DNA of 64,000 bases from DATLGB01 sp963724135 (GTDB lineage: Bacteria; Actinomycetota; Thermoleophilia; Solirubrobacterales; Solirubrobacteraceae), in assembly GCA_963724135.1 (NCBI GenBank), contig CAVRTA010000004.1, forward strand, positions 558,001 to 622,000. The letters run 5' to 3'. The first letter of the stretch is position 1; each line of letters begins with the position of its first letter. The position numbers and the translations under genes are program-made. Positions 26,279-38,570 of the stretch are shown here, piece after piece. Below the pieces are notes generated by a model. The model did no database searches and was not told the origin of the DNA. It saw only the letters and a list, made by a program, of their open reading frames with translations.

Positions 26279-26842
26279 ATGCACGCACTTCTGTTCGCCG
26301 CCACCGAGACGCACCCGCCCGAGGGGGGCAGCTTCCTCGTCAGCCCCAACGCGGGGCTGATGGTGTGGACGCTGGTCGTCTTCGCGATCGCGCTGTACCT
26401 CCTCAAGAAGCTCGCGTTCCCGCGCATCGCGGCGGCGCTCGACAAGCGCCAGGCGGCGATCGAGGACGCGATCGACACCGCCGAGCGCACGCGCCATGAG
26501 GCCGGCGAGCTCCTGGCCGAGTACCGGGAGCGGCTGGCCGAAGCGCGCACGCAGGCCGACGAGATCGTCGCACGCGCGCGCAAGGCGGCCGAGCACTCCG
26601 AGGCGGAGGCGATCGCCGAGGGCAAGCGCAAGAAGGAGGAGCTGGTCCAGCAGGCGCGGCGCGAGATCGAGCAGGAGACCAAGCGCGCGCTGCAGGAGAT
26701 CCGCGCCGAGGTCGCCGACCTCACCGTCCTGGCGACGGAGAAGGTCACCCGACGCGCGCTCTCGGGCGACGACCAGCGCGAGCTCGTCGAGGACGCGCTG
26801 TCCGAGCTCGACTTCTCCTCGCTCGCGGGAGACAACGCGTAG
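26279..26842 (+). CDS. atpF: ATP synthase Fo subunit b
   Basis: A 187-residue peripheral stalk subunit. One N-terminal membrane helix (GLMVWTLVVFAIALYLLKKLAF, about residues 27-48) is followed by a long charged coiled coil (about 55-160) rich in Ala, Glu, Arg and Lys. It links subunit a to delta/alpha. It lies 7 nt after atpE and abuts atpH. Confidence 0.95.
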   Translation: MHALLFAATETHPPEGGSFLVSPNAGLMVWTLVVFAIALYLLKKLAFPRIAAALDKRQAAIEDAIDTAERTRHEAGELLAEYRERLAEARTQADEIVARARKAAEHSEAEAIAEGKRKKEELVQQARREIEQETKRALQEIRAEVADLTVLATEKVTRRALSGDDQRELVEDALSELDFSSLAGDNA

Positions 26843-27376
26843 ATGCAGGAGATCGCGCCGGTCTACGCGCGCTCGCTGTTCGAGGCGGCGCAGGAGCAGG
26901 ACAAGCTCGACATCGTGCGTGAACAGCTCGGCGAGATCGCCGACGCGATCGATGCCGACCGCAACCTCCAGGTCTTCTTCTTCTCGCCCTCCCTCAGCTC
27001 GCAGGACAAGCAGGAGGGCCTGGAGAAGGCGATCACCGGCGCCGACGAGCTCGTGCAGAACTTCCTCGAGCTGCTGGTCGAGAACCAGCGGATGACGTCG
27101 ATCTTCAAGATCCGCAGCGAGTACGACGCGCTCTGGGACAAGGAGAACGAGCTTTTGCCCGTCACGATCACGAGCGCCGTCGAGCTCGACGAGCAGACCG
27201 TCAAGCAGATCGGCGACCGGATCGCCGAGCAGACCGGCCGCAAGGTCGAGCTGTCGGCGGACGTCGATCCCGGCGTCCTCGGCGGCCTCGTGGTGCGCGT
27301 CGGCAACACCGTGCTGGACGCCTCCGTGCGCCGGCGACTGGAAAACCTTCGACGTGAAGTCGCCCGCGCGGCCTGA
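26843..27376 (+). CDS. atpH: ATP synthase F1 subunit delta
   Basis: A 177-residue stalk subunit joining b to the top of alpha3beta3. The family N-terminus YARSLFEAAQEQDKLD and the C-terminal motif DPGVLGGLVVRVGNTVLDASVRRRLENLRREV are intact. The start codon follows the atpF stop without a gap. Length is normal for the free delta subunit, unlike the mycobacterial b-delta fusion. Confidence 0.96.
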   Translation: MQEIAPVYARSLFEAAQEQDKLDIVREQLGEIADAIDADRNLQVFFFSPSLSSQDKQEGLEKAITGADELVQNFLELLVENQRMTSIFKIRSEYDALWDKENELLPVTITSAVELDEQTVKQIGDRIAEQTGRKVELSADVDPGVLGGLVVRVGNTVLDASVRRRLENLRREVARAA

Positions 27377-27386
27377 CAGGAGACCA

Positions 27387-29035
<1,649 letters not shown>

Positions 29036-29036
<1 letters not shown>

Positions 29037-29941
29037 TGGCCCAGAAGGAGGTCAAGCAGCGGATCTCGTCCGTCAAGAACGTCCAGAAGATCACGCGGGC
29101 GATGGAGATGGTCGCCGCGGCGCGCCTGCGCCGCGCCGAGCAGCGCATCGCCGACCTGCGCCCGTACGCGTCCGCGATCCGCCGCATGACCAAGCAGGCC
29201 TCCGAGGCCGCGCAGAACCTGCCGAACCTCCCCATCCTCGAGGACCGGGAGAACCCCAAGCAGGTCGGGATCATCGTCATGAGCGGCGACCGCGGCCTGG
29301 CCGGCGCGTTCAACTCGCAGATCATCCGCAAGGTGATGGCGGCGACGCGCGAGCACGAGGAGCAGGGACGCGAGGTCGTCTTCTTCGTCTCCGGCCGCCG
29401 CGGCTCGTCCTCCCTGGCGTTCCGCGGGCGTGATCCCAAGGAGTCCTACACCGGCCACACCGACCGCCCGTCCTACGCCAACGCGCGCGAGATCGCCGAC
29501 GACGTCATCGCCTGCTACGTCGACGGCGACCTCGACCGGGTCGAGGTCTTCTACAACACCTACGAGTCGGCGATGACCCAGCACGCGACCTCGGAGGTGC
29601 TGCTGCCGATGCAGCAGGCCACCGTCCAGGAGGCCGAGGAGCTCCAGGCGGACATCGGGGGCGGCGAGGACACCGAGCACTCGGCCCTGACGGAGTACGA
29701 GCCCGAGCCCGGAGACATCCTCGAGCGGCTGATTCCCGACTACGTCGAGATCTCGATCTTCCGCGCGCTGCTCGAGTCCACCGCGTCCGAGCACGGCGCG
29801 CGCATGACCGCGATGCGCTCCGCGTCCGACAACGCGTCGGAGCTCATCGACGACCTGACCTTGCAGCTGAACCGAGAGCGCCAGGCCGACATCACCCAGG
29901 AGATCATGGAAGTGGTCGCCGGGGCTGAGAGCCTCACCTAA
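29036..29941 (+). CDS. atpG: ATP synthase F1 subunit gamma
   Basis: A 301-residue central rotor shaft. The N-terminal coiled-coil helix VKQRISSVKNVQKITRAMEM and the C-terminal helix MTAMRSASDNASELIDDLTLQLNRERQADITQEI, the signature of the family, are intact. The GTG start overlaps the atpA stop. An acidic insertion (about residues 200-230, EAEELQADIGGGEDTEHSAL) enlarges the Rossmann-like domain. Confidence 0.96.
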
Positions 29942-29949
29942 GGAGAACG

Positions 29950-31493
<1,544 letters not shown>

Positions 31494-31494
<1 letters not shown>

Positions 31495-31916
31495 TGGCCG
31501 AGAAGACCAAGTTCCCCGTCGAGGTCCTCACTCCCGAGGGGGAGGTCTTCAACGACGAGGTCACCCAGATCTCGACGCGCACGACCGTGGGGTCGATCGG
31601 CATCCTGGCCAAGCACCAGCCGCTGCTGGCGATGCTCGACCCCACCGAGCTGCGGCTGTACTCGTCCGAGAACGACTACACGTCGCTGGCCCAGGGCGAG
31701 GGCTACCTTCAGGTCCAGCACGACTCGCGGGTGCTGATCCTGGTGGACGAGGCCGGCAGGCCGGAGGATCTCGACGCCTCCGAGTGGGAGGACAAGCTCC
31801 GCCGGGCGGAGAAAGAGATCTCCGATGCAGAGGAAGGCTCACACCAACGGCACGTGGCCGAGCGCGACAAGCGCCGGGCCGAGGCCTTCCTCGGCATCCT
31901 TCGCGGATCGGACTGA
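31494..31916 (+). CDS. atpC: ATP synthase F1 subunit epsilon
   Basis: A 140-residue rotor subunit with the N-terminal beta-sandwich (FPVEVLTPEGEVFNDEVTQIS, TTVGSIGILAKHQPLLAML) and a two-helix C-terminal domain able to inhibit ATPase activity. It ends the atp operon. The downstream LCP gene begins within or just after its 3' end. Confidence 0.96.
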
Positions 31917-33348
31917 GCGCTCCCTGATCAAGGGGGCCGCGCTCGCGGCCGCGGTCATCGTGGGCTTCGTGGCCGCCGGCACCGCGGGCGCCGGTCTCCT
32001 CCAGCTCAACGCGCTCCAGGACCTGATCCCGCAGACCGCGGACCTGGACGCGAACGTCCAGGTCGACGAGCCCGACCCCGGCCGGCCGCAGACGATCATG
32101 CTGCTCGGGACCGACGGCCGGCTCGGGGCCGACGCCGGCGGCGGCCAGCGCTCGGACACGATCCTGCTCGCACGCGCCGATCCGGACAACCGGGCGATCA
32201 CGCTGATGTCGATCCCGCGCGACCTGCGCGTCTCCATCCCGGGCTACGGCGTCGACAAGATCAACGCGGCCTACTCGCTCGGCGGCACGGCGCTGACCGT
32301 CAAGACGGTCAAGCAGCTGCTGTCGACCCCCGGGCAGCCGTTCAAGATCAACCACGTCCTCGAGGTCAACTTCACGGGCTTCCGCGACATCGTCGACTAC
32401 TTCGACTGCATCTACGTCGACGTCGACCGCCATTACTTCAACGACGTCGGCGGGCCGTTCGGCTACGCGGTCATCGACATCCCCGCCGGCTACCAGAAGC
32501 TGTGCGGCGACGACGCGCTCTCCTATGTGCGCTACCGCCACACCGACTCGGATCTCGTGCGCGCGGCGCGCCAGCAGGACTTCATCCGCCAGATGCTGCG
32601 CCAGCCGCAGGTGCGCGACGGGCTGACCTTCTCCAACCGCCGCGAGCTGGTCCGGCTCGCCGGCCGGTACACGCGCATGGACCGGGGGCTCAGCCGCGAC
32701 ACGGGGCAGCTGATCGGCCTGATCAAGCTCGGCCTCGGCGTCAAGGGCAAGCCCGTCCAGCAGATCCCGTTCGCCCAGGGCGGCCTGGGCTATTCGATGG
32801 TCAACTCGGTGAGCTACCTCGAGGCGACGCCGGCGGCGGTGAGCACAACCGTTCAGGCGTTCATGCACCCCCCGGTACCCGCCCCGCAGAAGCGCAAGGT
32901 GGTCCGCAGGGCGCCGTCGTCGTCGTCGGGCCTGGCCGACTACGCGTCACCCGGGGCCGCGCAGGCGCGCGCAGTGGGAGGGGACGTCGGCATCCGGGTG
33001 CGGTACGCGAAGCTGCTGCGCGAGGGCTCGTTCTACGCCGACGACGTGCCGCATGTCTACCGGCTGCGCGGCCGGCCCGCCTACCGGATGTCGATCCAGC
33101 TCGACGGCAAGGTCGGCGCCTACTACGGCGTCCAGGGGATGGCGTGGCGCAGCCCGCCGATCCTCGACGCCCCGCACACCGACGTCGTCGTCGACCGGCG
33201 CACACTGTCGGTCTACCTCGACGGCGCGAAGGTGTCGCTCGTCGCCTGGAGGACGCCGCGGGCCGTCTACTACGTCCACAACACCCTCACGCACGACCTC
33301 AGCCGCAAGCAGATGCTCGCGATCGCCGGCTCGCTCACGGTCGGCTAG
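31825..33348 (+). CDS. LytR-CpsA-Psr (LCP) family protein 1
   Basis: A membrane-anchored phosphotransferase that attaches lipid-linked glycopolymers to peptidoglycan. One helix (GAALAAAVIVGFVAAGTAGAG) is followed by the LCP domain: TIMLLGTDGRLG, SDTILLARADP, LMSIPRDLRVSIPG with catalytic Arg/Asp, DKINAAYSLGG and the VRYRHTDSDLVRAARQQDFI end. A C-terminal domain (about 120 residues, 32980-33345) recurs in LCP 2. The start is uncertain: ATG 31825 gives 507 residues but a 92-nt overlap with atpC, while CTG 31924 lies just before the membrane helix. LCP genes next to sugar-nucleotide genes fit wall-polymer assembly. Confidence 0.9.
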   Translation: MQRKAHTNGTWPSATSAGPRPSSASFADRTERSLIKGAALAAAVIVGFVAAGTAGAGLLQLNALQDLIPQTADLDANVQVDEPDPGRPQTIMLLGTDGRLGADAGGGQRSDTILLARADPDNRAITLMSIPRDLRVSIPGYGVDKINAAYSLGGTALTVKTVKQLLSTPGQPFKINHVLEVNFTGFRDIVDYFDCIYVDVDRHYFNDVGGPFGYAVIDIPAGYQKLCGDDALSYVRYRHTDSDLVRAARQQDFIRQMLRQPQVRDGLTFSNRRELVRLAGRYTRMDRGLSRDTGQLIGLIKLGLGVKGKPVQQIPFAQGGLGYSMVNSVSYLEATPAAVSTTVQAFMHPPVPAPQKRKVVRRAPSSSSGLADYASPGAAQARAVGGDVGIRVRYAKLLREGSFYADDVPHVYRLRGRPAYRMSIQLDGKVGAYYGVQGMAWRSPPILDAPHTDVVVDRRTLSVYLDGAKVSLVAWRTPRAVYYVHNTLTHDLSRKQMLAIAGSLTVG

Positions 33349-33375
33349 CGCCGCGGGCCGCGGTCCGGGCGCCGG

Positions 33376-33410
33376 CCAACTGCAGCACCGAGGGAGGGCA
33401 GGTCGGGCGG
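33376..33410. repeat. Dispersed intergenic repeat, copy B
   Basis: This 35-bp stretch (AACTGC then GGAGGGCAGGTCGGGCGG) shares 18 identical bases with 42195-42212 and weaker similarity with 4989-5025. It lies in the 216-nt gap between LCP 1 and the M20 gene, which has no other gene. TAGCCT at 33547-33552 is a likely -10 box for the M20 gene. Confidence 0.5.
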
Positions 33411-33564
33411 GGTCTGCCGAATTTGGCCTCCTATGGATGCCTCAGTCGTCAATCCCGGCGCCTTGCGGGCATCGCTCACCCTGATCCCCCTCCCTCATCG
33501 CCGCAGTTTGCGTTGGCACCCGTGCAGCCGCCAGACCGACAGCCATTAGCCTCCACGACCGCCC

Positions 33565-34680
33565 ATGGACGAGCGGGACCTGGCGGAGCGGCTCATCACC
33601 TACGACACCTCGACGCACGAGGGGATCCGCGCTGCCGCGGGGTTCGTCAAGGGCTGGCTGGACTCCAACGGCCTCGACGTCCACGCGGAGGAGTACCACG
33701 GGCTGCCGGTGCTGTCGGCGACCGTGGGATCGGGTGACGCGAGCGTCATCCTGCACGGCCACATCGACGTCGTTCCCGGCCATGCGGACCAGTTCCAGCC
33801 CCGGGTCGAGGGCGAGCGGCTGATCGGCCGCGGCGCCTACGACATGAAGGGCGGGCTGGCCGCCGTGATGTGCGCCCTGAAGGACCTCAAGAGCCTGCGC
33901 GGCGCCGAGGTGCGCTTCGTCTGCGTCCCCGACGAGGAATCGGAGGATTTCGACCGCCACGCGACGGACGAGCTCGTCAACCGCGGGCTGCGCGCCGACT
34001 TCGCGATCACCGGGGAGCCGACGAACCTCAACGTCGGCGTCCAGGCCAAGGGAGTGCTGATGATCCGGCTGCGGGTCACGGGGCGCGCTGCGCACGGCTC
34101 CACGCCCTGGCTCGGCGACAACGCCGTGCTCAAGGCCGTCGAGGTGTTCCGGCGCATCGAGACGATGGCGTTCGCCGCCGAGTCGACGGAGATGTTCGAC
34201 CGCCCGTCGATCAACCTCGGCCGGCTCGAGGCGGGCGACGCGGTCAACAAGGTGCCCGACGAGGCCACGATGGCGATCGACATCCGCTACCTGCCGGGCC
34301 AGGAGCCGGGCGCGATCCTCGAGCAGATCCGCGCGATCGGGAACGTCGAGGTGCTCAAGACCTTCATCCGCCCGCCCGCCTACGTGTCGCGCGCGAACCC
34401 GTACGTGACCGCTCTCTGCGGCGCGGTGCGCCGGGCCGGCCAGGAGGGCGCCACGGGCGTCGGGCGCGACGGCGCCTCGGACGCCATCTCGTTCATCGAG
34501 GCGGGCGTGCCCGCGGTCGAGTTCGGGCCGCTGGGCGGCGGCCACCACGGTCCCGAGGAGTGGGTCTCGATCCCGTCGCTGGCGCGCTACCGGCAGGCGA
34601 TCGTCGACTTCATGCAGACCGTGCCGCAGATCGGCGCGAACGAGCCGGGCCTGCGCGCGGTGGAGGGAGGCCTGGCGTGA
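33565..34680 (+). CDS. M20 family metallopeptidase (ArgE/DapE-like)
   Basis: A 371-residue two-zinc deacylase or dipeptidase. Metal ligands are in ILHGHIDVVPG (His, then Asp as base), YDMKGGLA (bridging Asp), CVPDEESED (catalytic and ligand Glu), EPTNLN and GGGHHGPEE (last His). The dimerisation/lid domain occupies residues about 165-275. Substrates in this family include N-succinyl-diaminopimelate, N-acetylornithine and acylated amino acids. Between two LCP genes a peptidoglycan- or DAP-related role is attractive but unproved. The stop overlaps the next LCP start (GTGA). Confidence 0.88.
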   Translation: MDERDLAERLITYDTSTHEGIRAAAGFVKGWLDSNGLDVHAEEYHGLPVLSATVGSGDASVILHGHIDVVPGHADQFQPRVEGERLIGRGAYDMKGGLAAVMCALKDLKSLRGAEVRFVCVPDEESEDFDRHATDELVNRGLRADFAITGEPTNLNVGVQAKGVLMIRLRVTGRAAHGSTPWLGDNAVLKAVEVFRRIETMAFAAESTEMFDRPSINLGRLEAGDAVNKVPDEATMAIDIRYLPGQEPGAILEQIRAIGNVEVLKTFIRPPAYVSRANPYVTALCGAVRRAGQEGATGVGRDGASDAISFIEAGVPAVEFGPLGGGHHGPEEWVSIPSLARYRQAIVDFMQTVPQIGANEPGLRAVEGGLA

Positions 34681-36212
34681 TCGCCGACGAGACCGTCCCC
34701 ACGCCGGGGCGGCAGATGAAGTGGCGAGCGATCGCGGCGTTCGCGTTCATCGTGGTGCTGGCCGCGGGCGCGACGCTGAAGATCGGCCTGCTCCAGCTCG
34801 ACGAGGTCGTCGACGCGTTCGCCAAGGCGGGCGGCAAGAACGCCATCGACCTGCCGGAGGTCACGCAGGCCGAGGCGGGCAAGCCGCAGACGATCATGAT
34901 CCTCGGCACGGACGGGCGGCTGGGCGCCGACGAGGGGGCCGGCTCGCGCTCCGACACGATCATCCTCGCGCGGCTTGACGCGAGCAAGCCCGCGATCACG
35001 CTGCTGTCGATCCCGCGCGACCTCAAGGTCGACATCCCGGGCTTCGCGCTGCCCGACAAGATCAACGCAGCCTTCGCCAACGGCGGGACGAAGCTGACGC
35101 TCAAGACGGTCAAGGAGCTGCTCTCGCAGCCGGGCAGGCCGTTCAAGATCAACCACGTCGTGGTGGTCAACTTCGTCGGCTTCCGCGAGATGGTCGACTA
35201 CCTCAACTGCGCGTTCATCGACGTCGACCGCCACTACTTCAACGACGTCGGCGGACCGGGCGGCTACGCGACGATCGACATCGAGGCCGGCTACCAGAAG
35301 ATCTGCGGCAACGACGCGCTGGACTACGTCCGCTACCGCCACACCGACAACGACCTGATCCGCGGCGCGCGCCAGCAGGACTTCATCCGCCAACTGCTGC
35401 GCGGCCGTTCGGTGCGCGAGAAGCTCAGCATCGGCAACCGCATCCAGCTGGCCAAGATCGCGGGGCGCTACTCGCGGACCGACAACTCGCTGCTGGAGAA
35501 GGGCACGCTGCTGCGGCTGCTCAAGCTCGGTCTCGCCGTGGCGGACAAGCCCGTCCAGCAGGTCACCTTCGGCGCCGGCCGCATCCAGGACGACGGCGAT
35601 TACCTCGTCGCGTCGCCCGACGCGGTCGACGAGACACTCGACCAGTTCATGAACCCCAGGACGGTCACCGAGGAGACCGAGCGCAGGCCCCGGCCCAAGA
35701 AGAAGAAGCGCAGGTCCAAGGGCAAGAAGGGAAAGCCGTCCCTGCCGGCAGGCCTCACGAGCTTCGAGACGACCGGCGAGAACATGGCGATCGCGGCCAA
35801 GCGGCGGCTGCGCTTCCCCTTCTACTACCCGCGCTACGGCTCGTCACTGGGACGCTACGTCGACACGGCCCCGCGCGTGTACCGGATCCCCGCCAACCAC
35901 CGCCGGTACCAGGCCTACCGCATGGTCGTGTCGCTCGGGGCGCCCGGAGAGTTCTATGGGGTCCAGGGCCTGACCTGGCGGACGCCGACGAGCGCTGGCG
36001 ATCTGGCCGGCCCGCCGATCCTCGAGGGGCCGCACGACACCGTCGTCCGCGACGGGCGCACCCTGCGCGTGTACTACGACGGCAAGCGGGTCCGGCTCGT
36101 GGCCTGGCAGACGAGGAAGGCCGTCTACTGGGTGTCGAACACGCTCACGCGCAAGCTGTCCTACGACCAGCTGGTCGCGATCGCCGCCTCGCTGAGGCAA
36201 CTCGGCAAATAG
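34677..36212 (+). CDS. LytR-CpsA-Psr (LCP) family protein 2
   Basis: A 511-residue paralogue of LCP 1. It has an N-terminal helix (AIAAFAFIVVLAAGATL), then the LCP domain (TIMILGTDGRLGADEG, SDTIILARLDAS, LLSIPRDLKVDIPG, DKINAAFANGG, DYVRYRHTDNDLIRGARQQDFI). After a lysine/arginine-rich linker (RPRPKKKKRRSKGKKGK) comes the C-terminal domain shared with LCP 1 (35784-36209: VYRIP, YGVQGLTWRTP, LVAWQTRKAVYWVSNTLT). The GTG start is coupled to the M20 gene. It is predicted to be anchored in the membrane with its catalytic domain outside, ligating teichoic-acid-like or capsular polymers to the wall. Confidence 0.93.
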   Translation: MIADETVPTPGRQMKWRAIAAFAFIVVLAAGATLKIGLLQLDEVVDAFAKAGGKNAIDLPEVTQAEAGKPQTIMILGTDGRLGADEGAGSRSDTIILARLDASKPAITLLSIPRDLKVDIPGFALPDKINAAFANGGTKLTLKTVKELLSQPGRPFKINHVVVVNFVGFREMVDYLNCAFIDVDRHYFNDVGGPGGYATIDIEAGYQKICGNDALDYVRYRHTDNDLIRGARQQDFIRQLLRGRSVREKLSIGNRIQLAKIAGRYSRTDNSLLEKGTLLRLLKLGLAVADKPVQQVTFGAGRIQDDGDYLVASPDAVDETLDQFMNPRTVTEETERRPRPKKKKRRSKGKKGKPSLPAGLTSFETTGENMAIAAKRRLRFPFYYPRYGSSLGRYVDTAPRVYRIPANHRRYQAYRMVVSLGAPGEFYGVQGLTWRTPTSAGDLAGPPILEGPHDTVVRDGRTLRVYYDGKRVRLVAWQTRKAVYWVSNTLTRKLSYDQLVAIAASLRQLGK

Positions 36213-36222
36213 GGGTGCCGCA

Positions 36223-36268
36223 GGCGACCTGGCCCCTCCTGAGGGCCCGAAGCGAGTAACGGGTCGCC
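36223..36268 (+). terminator. Nested stem-loop after LCP 2
   Basis: Outer arms GGCGACC (36223-36229) and GGTCGCC (36262-36268) enclose an inner stem GGCCC/GGGCC (36231-36235, 36243-36247). It lies 11 nt after the LCP 2 stop and before the promoter of the next gene, so it is a likely terminator of the LCP-M20 unit. Confidence 0.55.
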
Positions 36269-36314
36269 GGAGGCGGGCCCCCGAGTGGTTCCCCGGCTAA
36301 CCTCGCCGCTCCGA

Positions 36315-37622
36315 ATGTCTGCTGCGCGCGAACCCATCGGGGTCATCGGAACCGGCTACGTCGGCCTCGTCACGGCCGCGGGGTTCGCCGAACTCGGCAA
36401 CGAGGTCTGGTGCATCGACATCGATGCCGACAAGATCCGCGGACTCAACGAGGGCCAGATCCCGATCTGGGAGCCGGGCCTCGAGGAACTGATCGCCAAG
36501 CATCGCGAGCGGCTGCACTTCTCCACGGACCTGTCGCAGGCCCTCGAGCACGCGCGCCTGCTGTTCGTCGCGGTCGGCACGCCGCCGACCTACTCGGGCG
36601 ATGCCGACCTGTCCGCCGTCTTCTCGGTCGTCGACGCGATGCCGCCCTCGGACCGCCACGCGCTGGTGATGAAGTCGACCGTCCCGTGCGGCACCGGCGC
36701 CAGCATCCAGCGCCGCTTCAGCGAGACCGGCAAGGACGGCTTCTCCTACGTCTCCTGCCCCGAGTTCCTCAAGGAGGGCTCGGCGGTCGCTGACTTCCTC
36801 AACCCCGACCGTGTCGTCGTCGGGGACGCGGGCGACTGGGCGGGGGACGCGGTGGTCGATCTCTACGCCCCGCTGGACGCGCCGCTGGTGCGAACCGACA
36901 TCCGCTCGGCCGAGATGATCAAGCTCGCCTCCAACGCCTTCCTCGCCACCAAGATCTCGTTCATCAACGAGATCGCCAACGTCTGCGACGAGACCGGCGC
37001 CGACGTCGTCGAGGTCGCCCGCGGCATGGGCCTCGACGCCCGCATCGGGCCGAAGTTCCTCCAAGCGGGCATCGGATTCGGTGGGTCCTGCTTTCCCAAG
37101 GACGTCGCGGCGCTCAAGCAGCTGGCGGGCAACACCGGCTACCACTTCCAGCTGCTGAACTCGGTGATCGAGGTCAACGAGCTGCAGAAGCGGCGCGTGG
37201 TCGCCAAGCTGGTCAAGCACCTCGGGCCGCTGGTGGGCAAGCAGATCGCGCTGCTCGGGCTCGCGTTCAAGCCCAACACCAACGACATGCGCGAGGCCAG
37301 CTCGCTGGTGCTGAGCTCGCGGCTGATGGCTGACGGCGCGCTGCTGAGCGCCTACGACCCCGTGGCCGAGGACGAGGCGCGCGAGCTGATCACCGGCGTC
37401 GAGTTCTCCGACTCCGCGCTCGGCGCCTGCGAGGGGGCCGACGCCGTGGTGCTCGTCACCGAGTGGCCGGAGTTCGCCGAGCTCGACTTCGACGCGCTGG
37501 CCGAGGCCATGAGCGGGCGCCTGATCGTCGACGGGCGCAACTTCTTCGACCCCGCGGCCGTGCGGGCGGCCGGGCTGATCTACGAGGGCATCGGCCGGCC
37601 GGGTGGGCGGGCCTCCTCTTAG
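36315..37622 (+). CDS. ugd: UDP-glucose 6-dehydrogenase
   Basis: A 435-residue NAD-dependent enzyme oxidising UDP-glucose (or a related UDP-hexose) to the uronate. The Rossmann motif GVIGTGYVGLVTAAGFAELG is at the N-terminus, and the catalytic C259 lies in GFGGSCFPKD. The central EMIKLASNAFLATKISFINEIA helix and the C-terminal AFKPNTNDMREA segment are intact. The ATG at 36315 lies 11 nt after TAACCT, leaderless type. It adjoins an NDP-sugar pyrophosphorylase and LCP genes; the UTP-glucose-1-P uridylyltransferase at 50016 could supply its substrate. Confidence 0.92.
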   Translation: MSAAREPIGVIGTGYVGLVTAAGFAELGNEVWCIDIDADKIRGLNEGQIPIWEPGLEELIAKHRERLHFSTDLSQALEHARLLFVAVGTPPTYSGDADLSAVFSVVDAMPPSDRHALVMKSTVPCGTGASIQRRFSETGKDGFSYVSCPEFLKEGSAVADFLNPDRVVVGDAGDWAGDAVVDLYAPLDAPLVRTDIRSAEMIKLASNAFLATKISFINEIANVCDETGADVVEVARGMGLDARIGPKFLQAGIGFGGSCFPKDVAALKQLAGNTGYHFQLLNSVIEVNELQKRRVVAKLVKHLGPLVGKQIALLGLAFKPNTNDMREASSLVLSSRLMADGALLSAYDPVAEDEARELITGVEFSDSALGACEGADAVVLVTEWPEFAELDFDALAEAMSGRLIVDGRNFFDPAAVRAAGLIYEGIGRPGGRASS

Positions 37623-37625
37623 CGG

Positions 37626-38570
37626 ATGCAGGCGCTGATCCTCGTCGGCGGCGAGGGCACGCGCCTGCGCCCGCTGACGAACGACATCCCCAAGCCCGTG
37701 GTGACCCTGGTCGACCGGCCGTTTCTGGCCTACATGCTCGAATGGCTGGCCCGCCACGGCGTACAGGACGTCGTCATGTCGTGCGGCTTCCGCGCCGACC
37801 GGGTGCGCGCCGTGCTCGGGGACGGCGCGCGCTACGGCGTGCGCATCCGCTACGCCGAGGAGCCCGAGCCGCTCGGCACCGGCGGGGCCCTGAAGTTCTG
37901 CGAGGAGCATCTCGACGAGCGCTTCCTGATGCTCAACGGCGACGTCCTCACGGACATCGACCTCACCGCCCAGATCGCCCAGCACGAGAGCACGGGCGCG
38001 ACCGCGACGCTGGCTCTCGTCCGGGTCGATGACCCCAGCAACTACGGGCTCGTGCGCACGGCGGACGACGCCAGCGTGCTCGAGTTCATCGAGAAGCCGC
38101 TCGAGGATGTCGGCGTGAACACGATCTCGGCCGGCGCGTACGTGCTCGAACGCCGGGTGCTGGACCTGCTCGAGCCCGGCCGCAACGCCTCGATCGAGCG
38201 CGAGGTCTTCCCGCGGCTCGTCGGCGACGGCCTCTACGCGCGGGTCTCGGACGGCTACTGGCTCGACATCGGGACGCCCCAGCGCTACCTGCAGGGCACC
38301 TTCGACATCCTCACCGGCGCCGTGGAGACGGACGTCGACGCGCCCGACGGCGTGATGATCGCCGGCACTGCGCGGGTGGCCGGCACGGTGACCGCGCCGG
38401 CGGTGGTGGGGGCGGGGGCGAGCATCGGCGCGCGGTCGGTGGTCGAGCGCGCGGTCGTGCTCGAGGGCGCGCGCGTGGGGGAGGGCTGCGTGCTGCGCGA
38501 CTGCATCGTCGTGCCGGGCGCGGTCGTGCCCGACGGTGCCGACCCGCGACCTGACACGATCCTCGCGTGA
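37626..38570 (+). CDS. NDP-sugar pyrophosphorylase (mannose-1-phosphate guanylyltransferase-like)
   Basis: A 314-residue nucleotidyltransferase. The nucleotide loop LILVGGEGTRLRPLT, the PKP motif (DIPKPVV), LGTGGAL and NGDVL are intact. After the catalytic domain a short left-handed beta-helix (MIAGTARVAGTVTAPAVVGAGASIG) ends the protein. The overall plan matches archaeal and actinobacterial GDP-mannose or glucose-1-phosphate pyrophosphorylases; the nucleotide and sugar are undecided. It lies 3 nt after ugd and overlaps the cupin ORF (GTGA). The three form a sugar-nucleotide unit. Confidence 0.9.
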   Translation: MQALILVGGEGTRLRPLTNDIPKPVVTLVDRPFLAYMLEWLARHGVQDVVMSCGFRADRVRAVLGDGARYGVRIRYAEEPEPLGTGGALKFCEEHLDERFLMLNGDVLTDIDLTAQIAQHESTGATATLALVRVDDPSNYGLVRTADDASVLEFIEKPLEDVGVNTISAGAYVLERRVLDLLEPGRNASIEREVFPRLVGDGLYARVSDGYWLDIGTPQRYLQGTFDILTGAVETDVDAPDGVMIAGTARVAGTVTAPAVVGAGASIGARSVVERAVVLEGARVGEGCVLRDCIVVPGAVVPDGADPRPDTILA

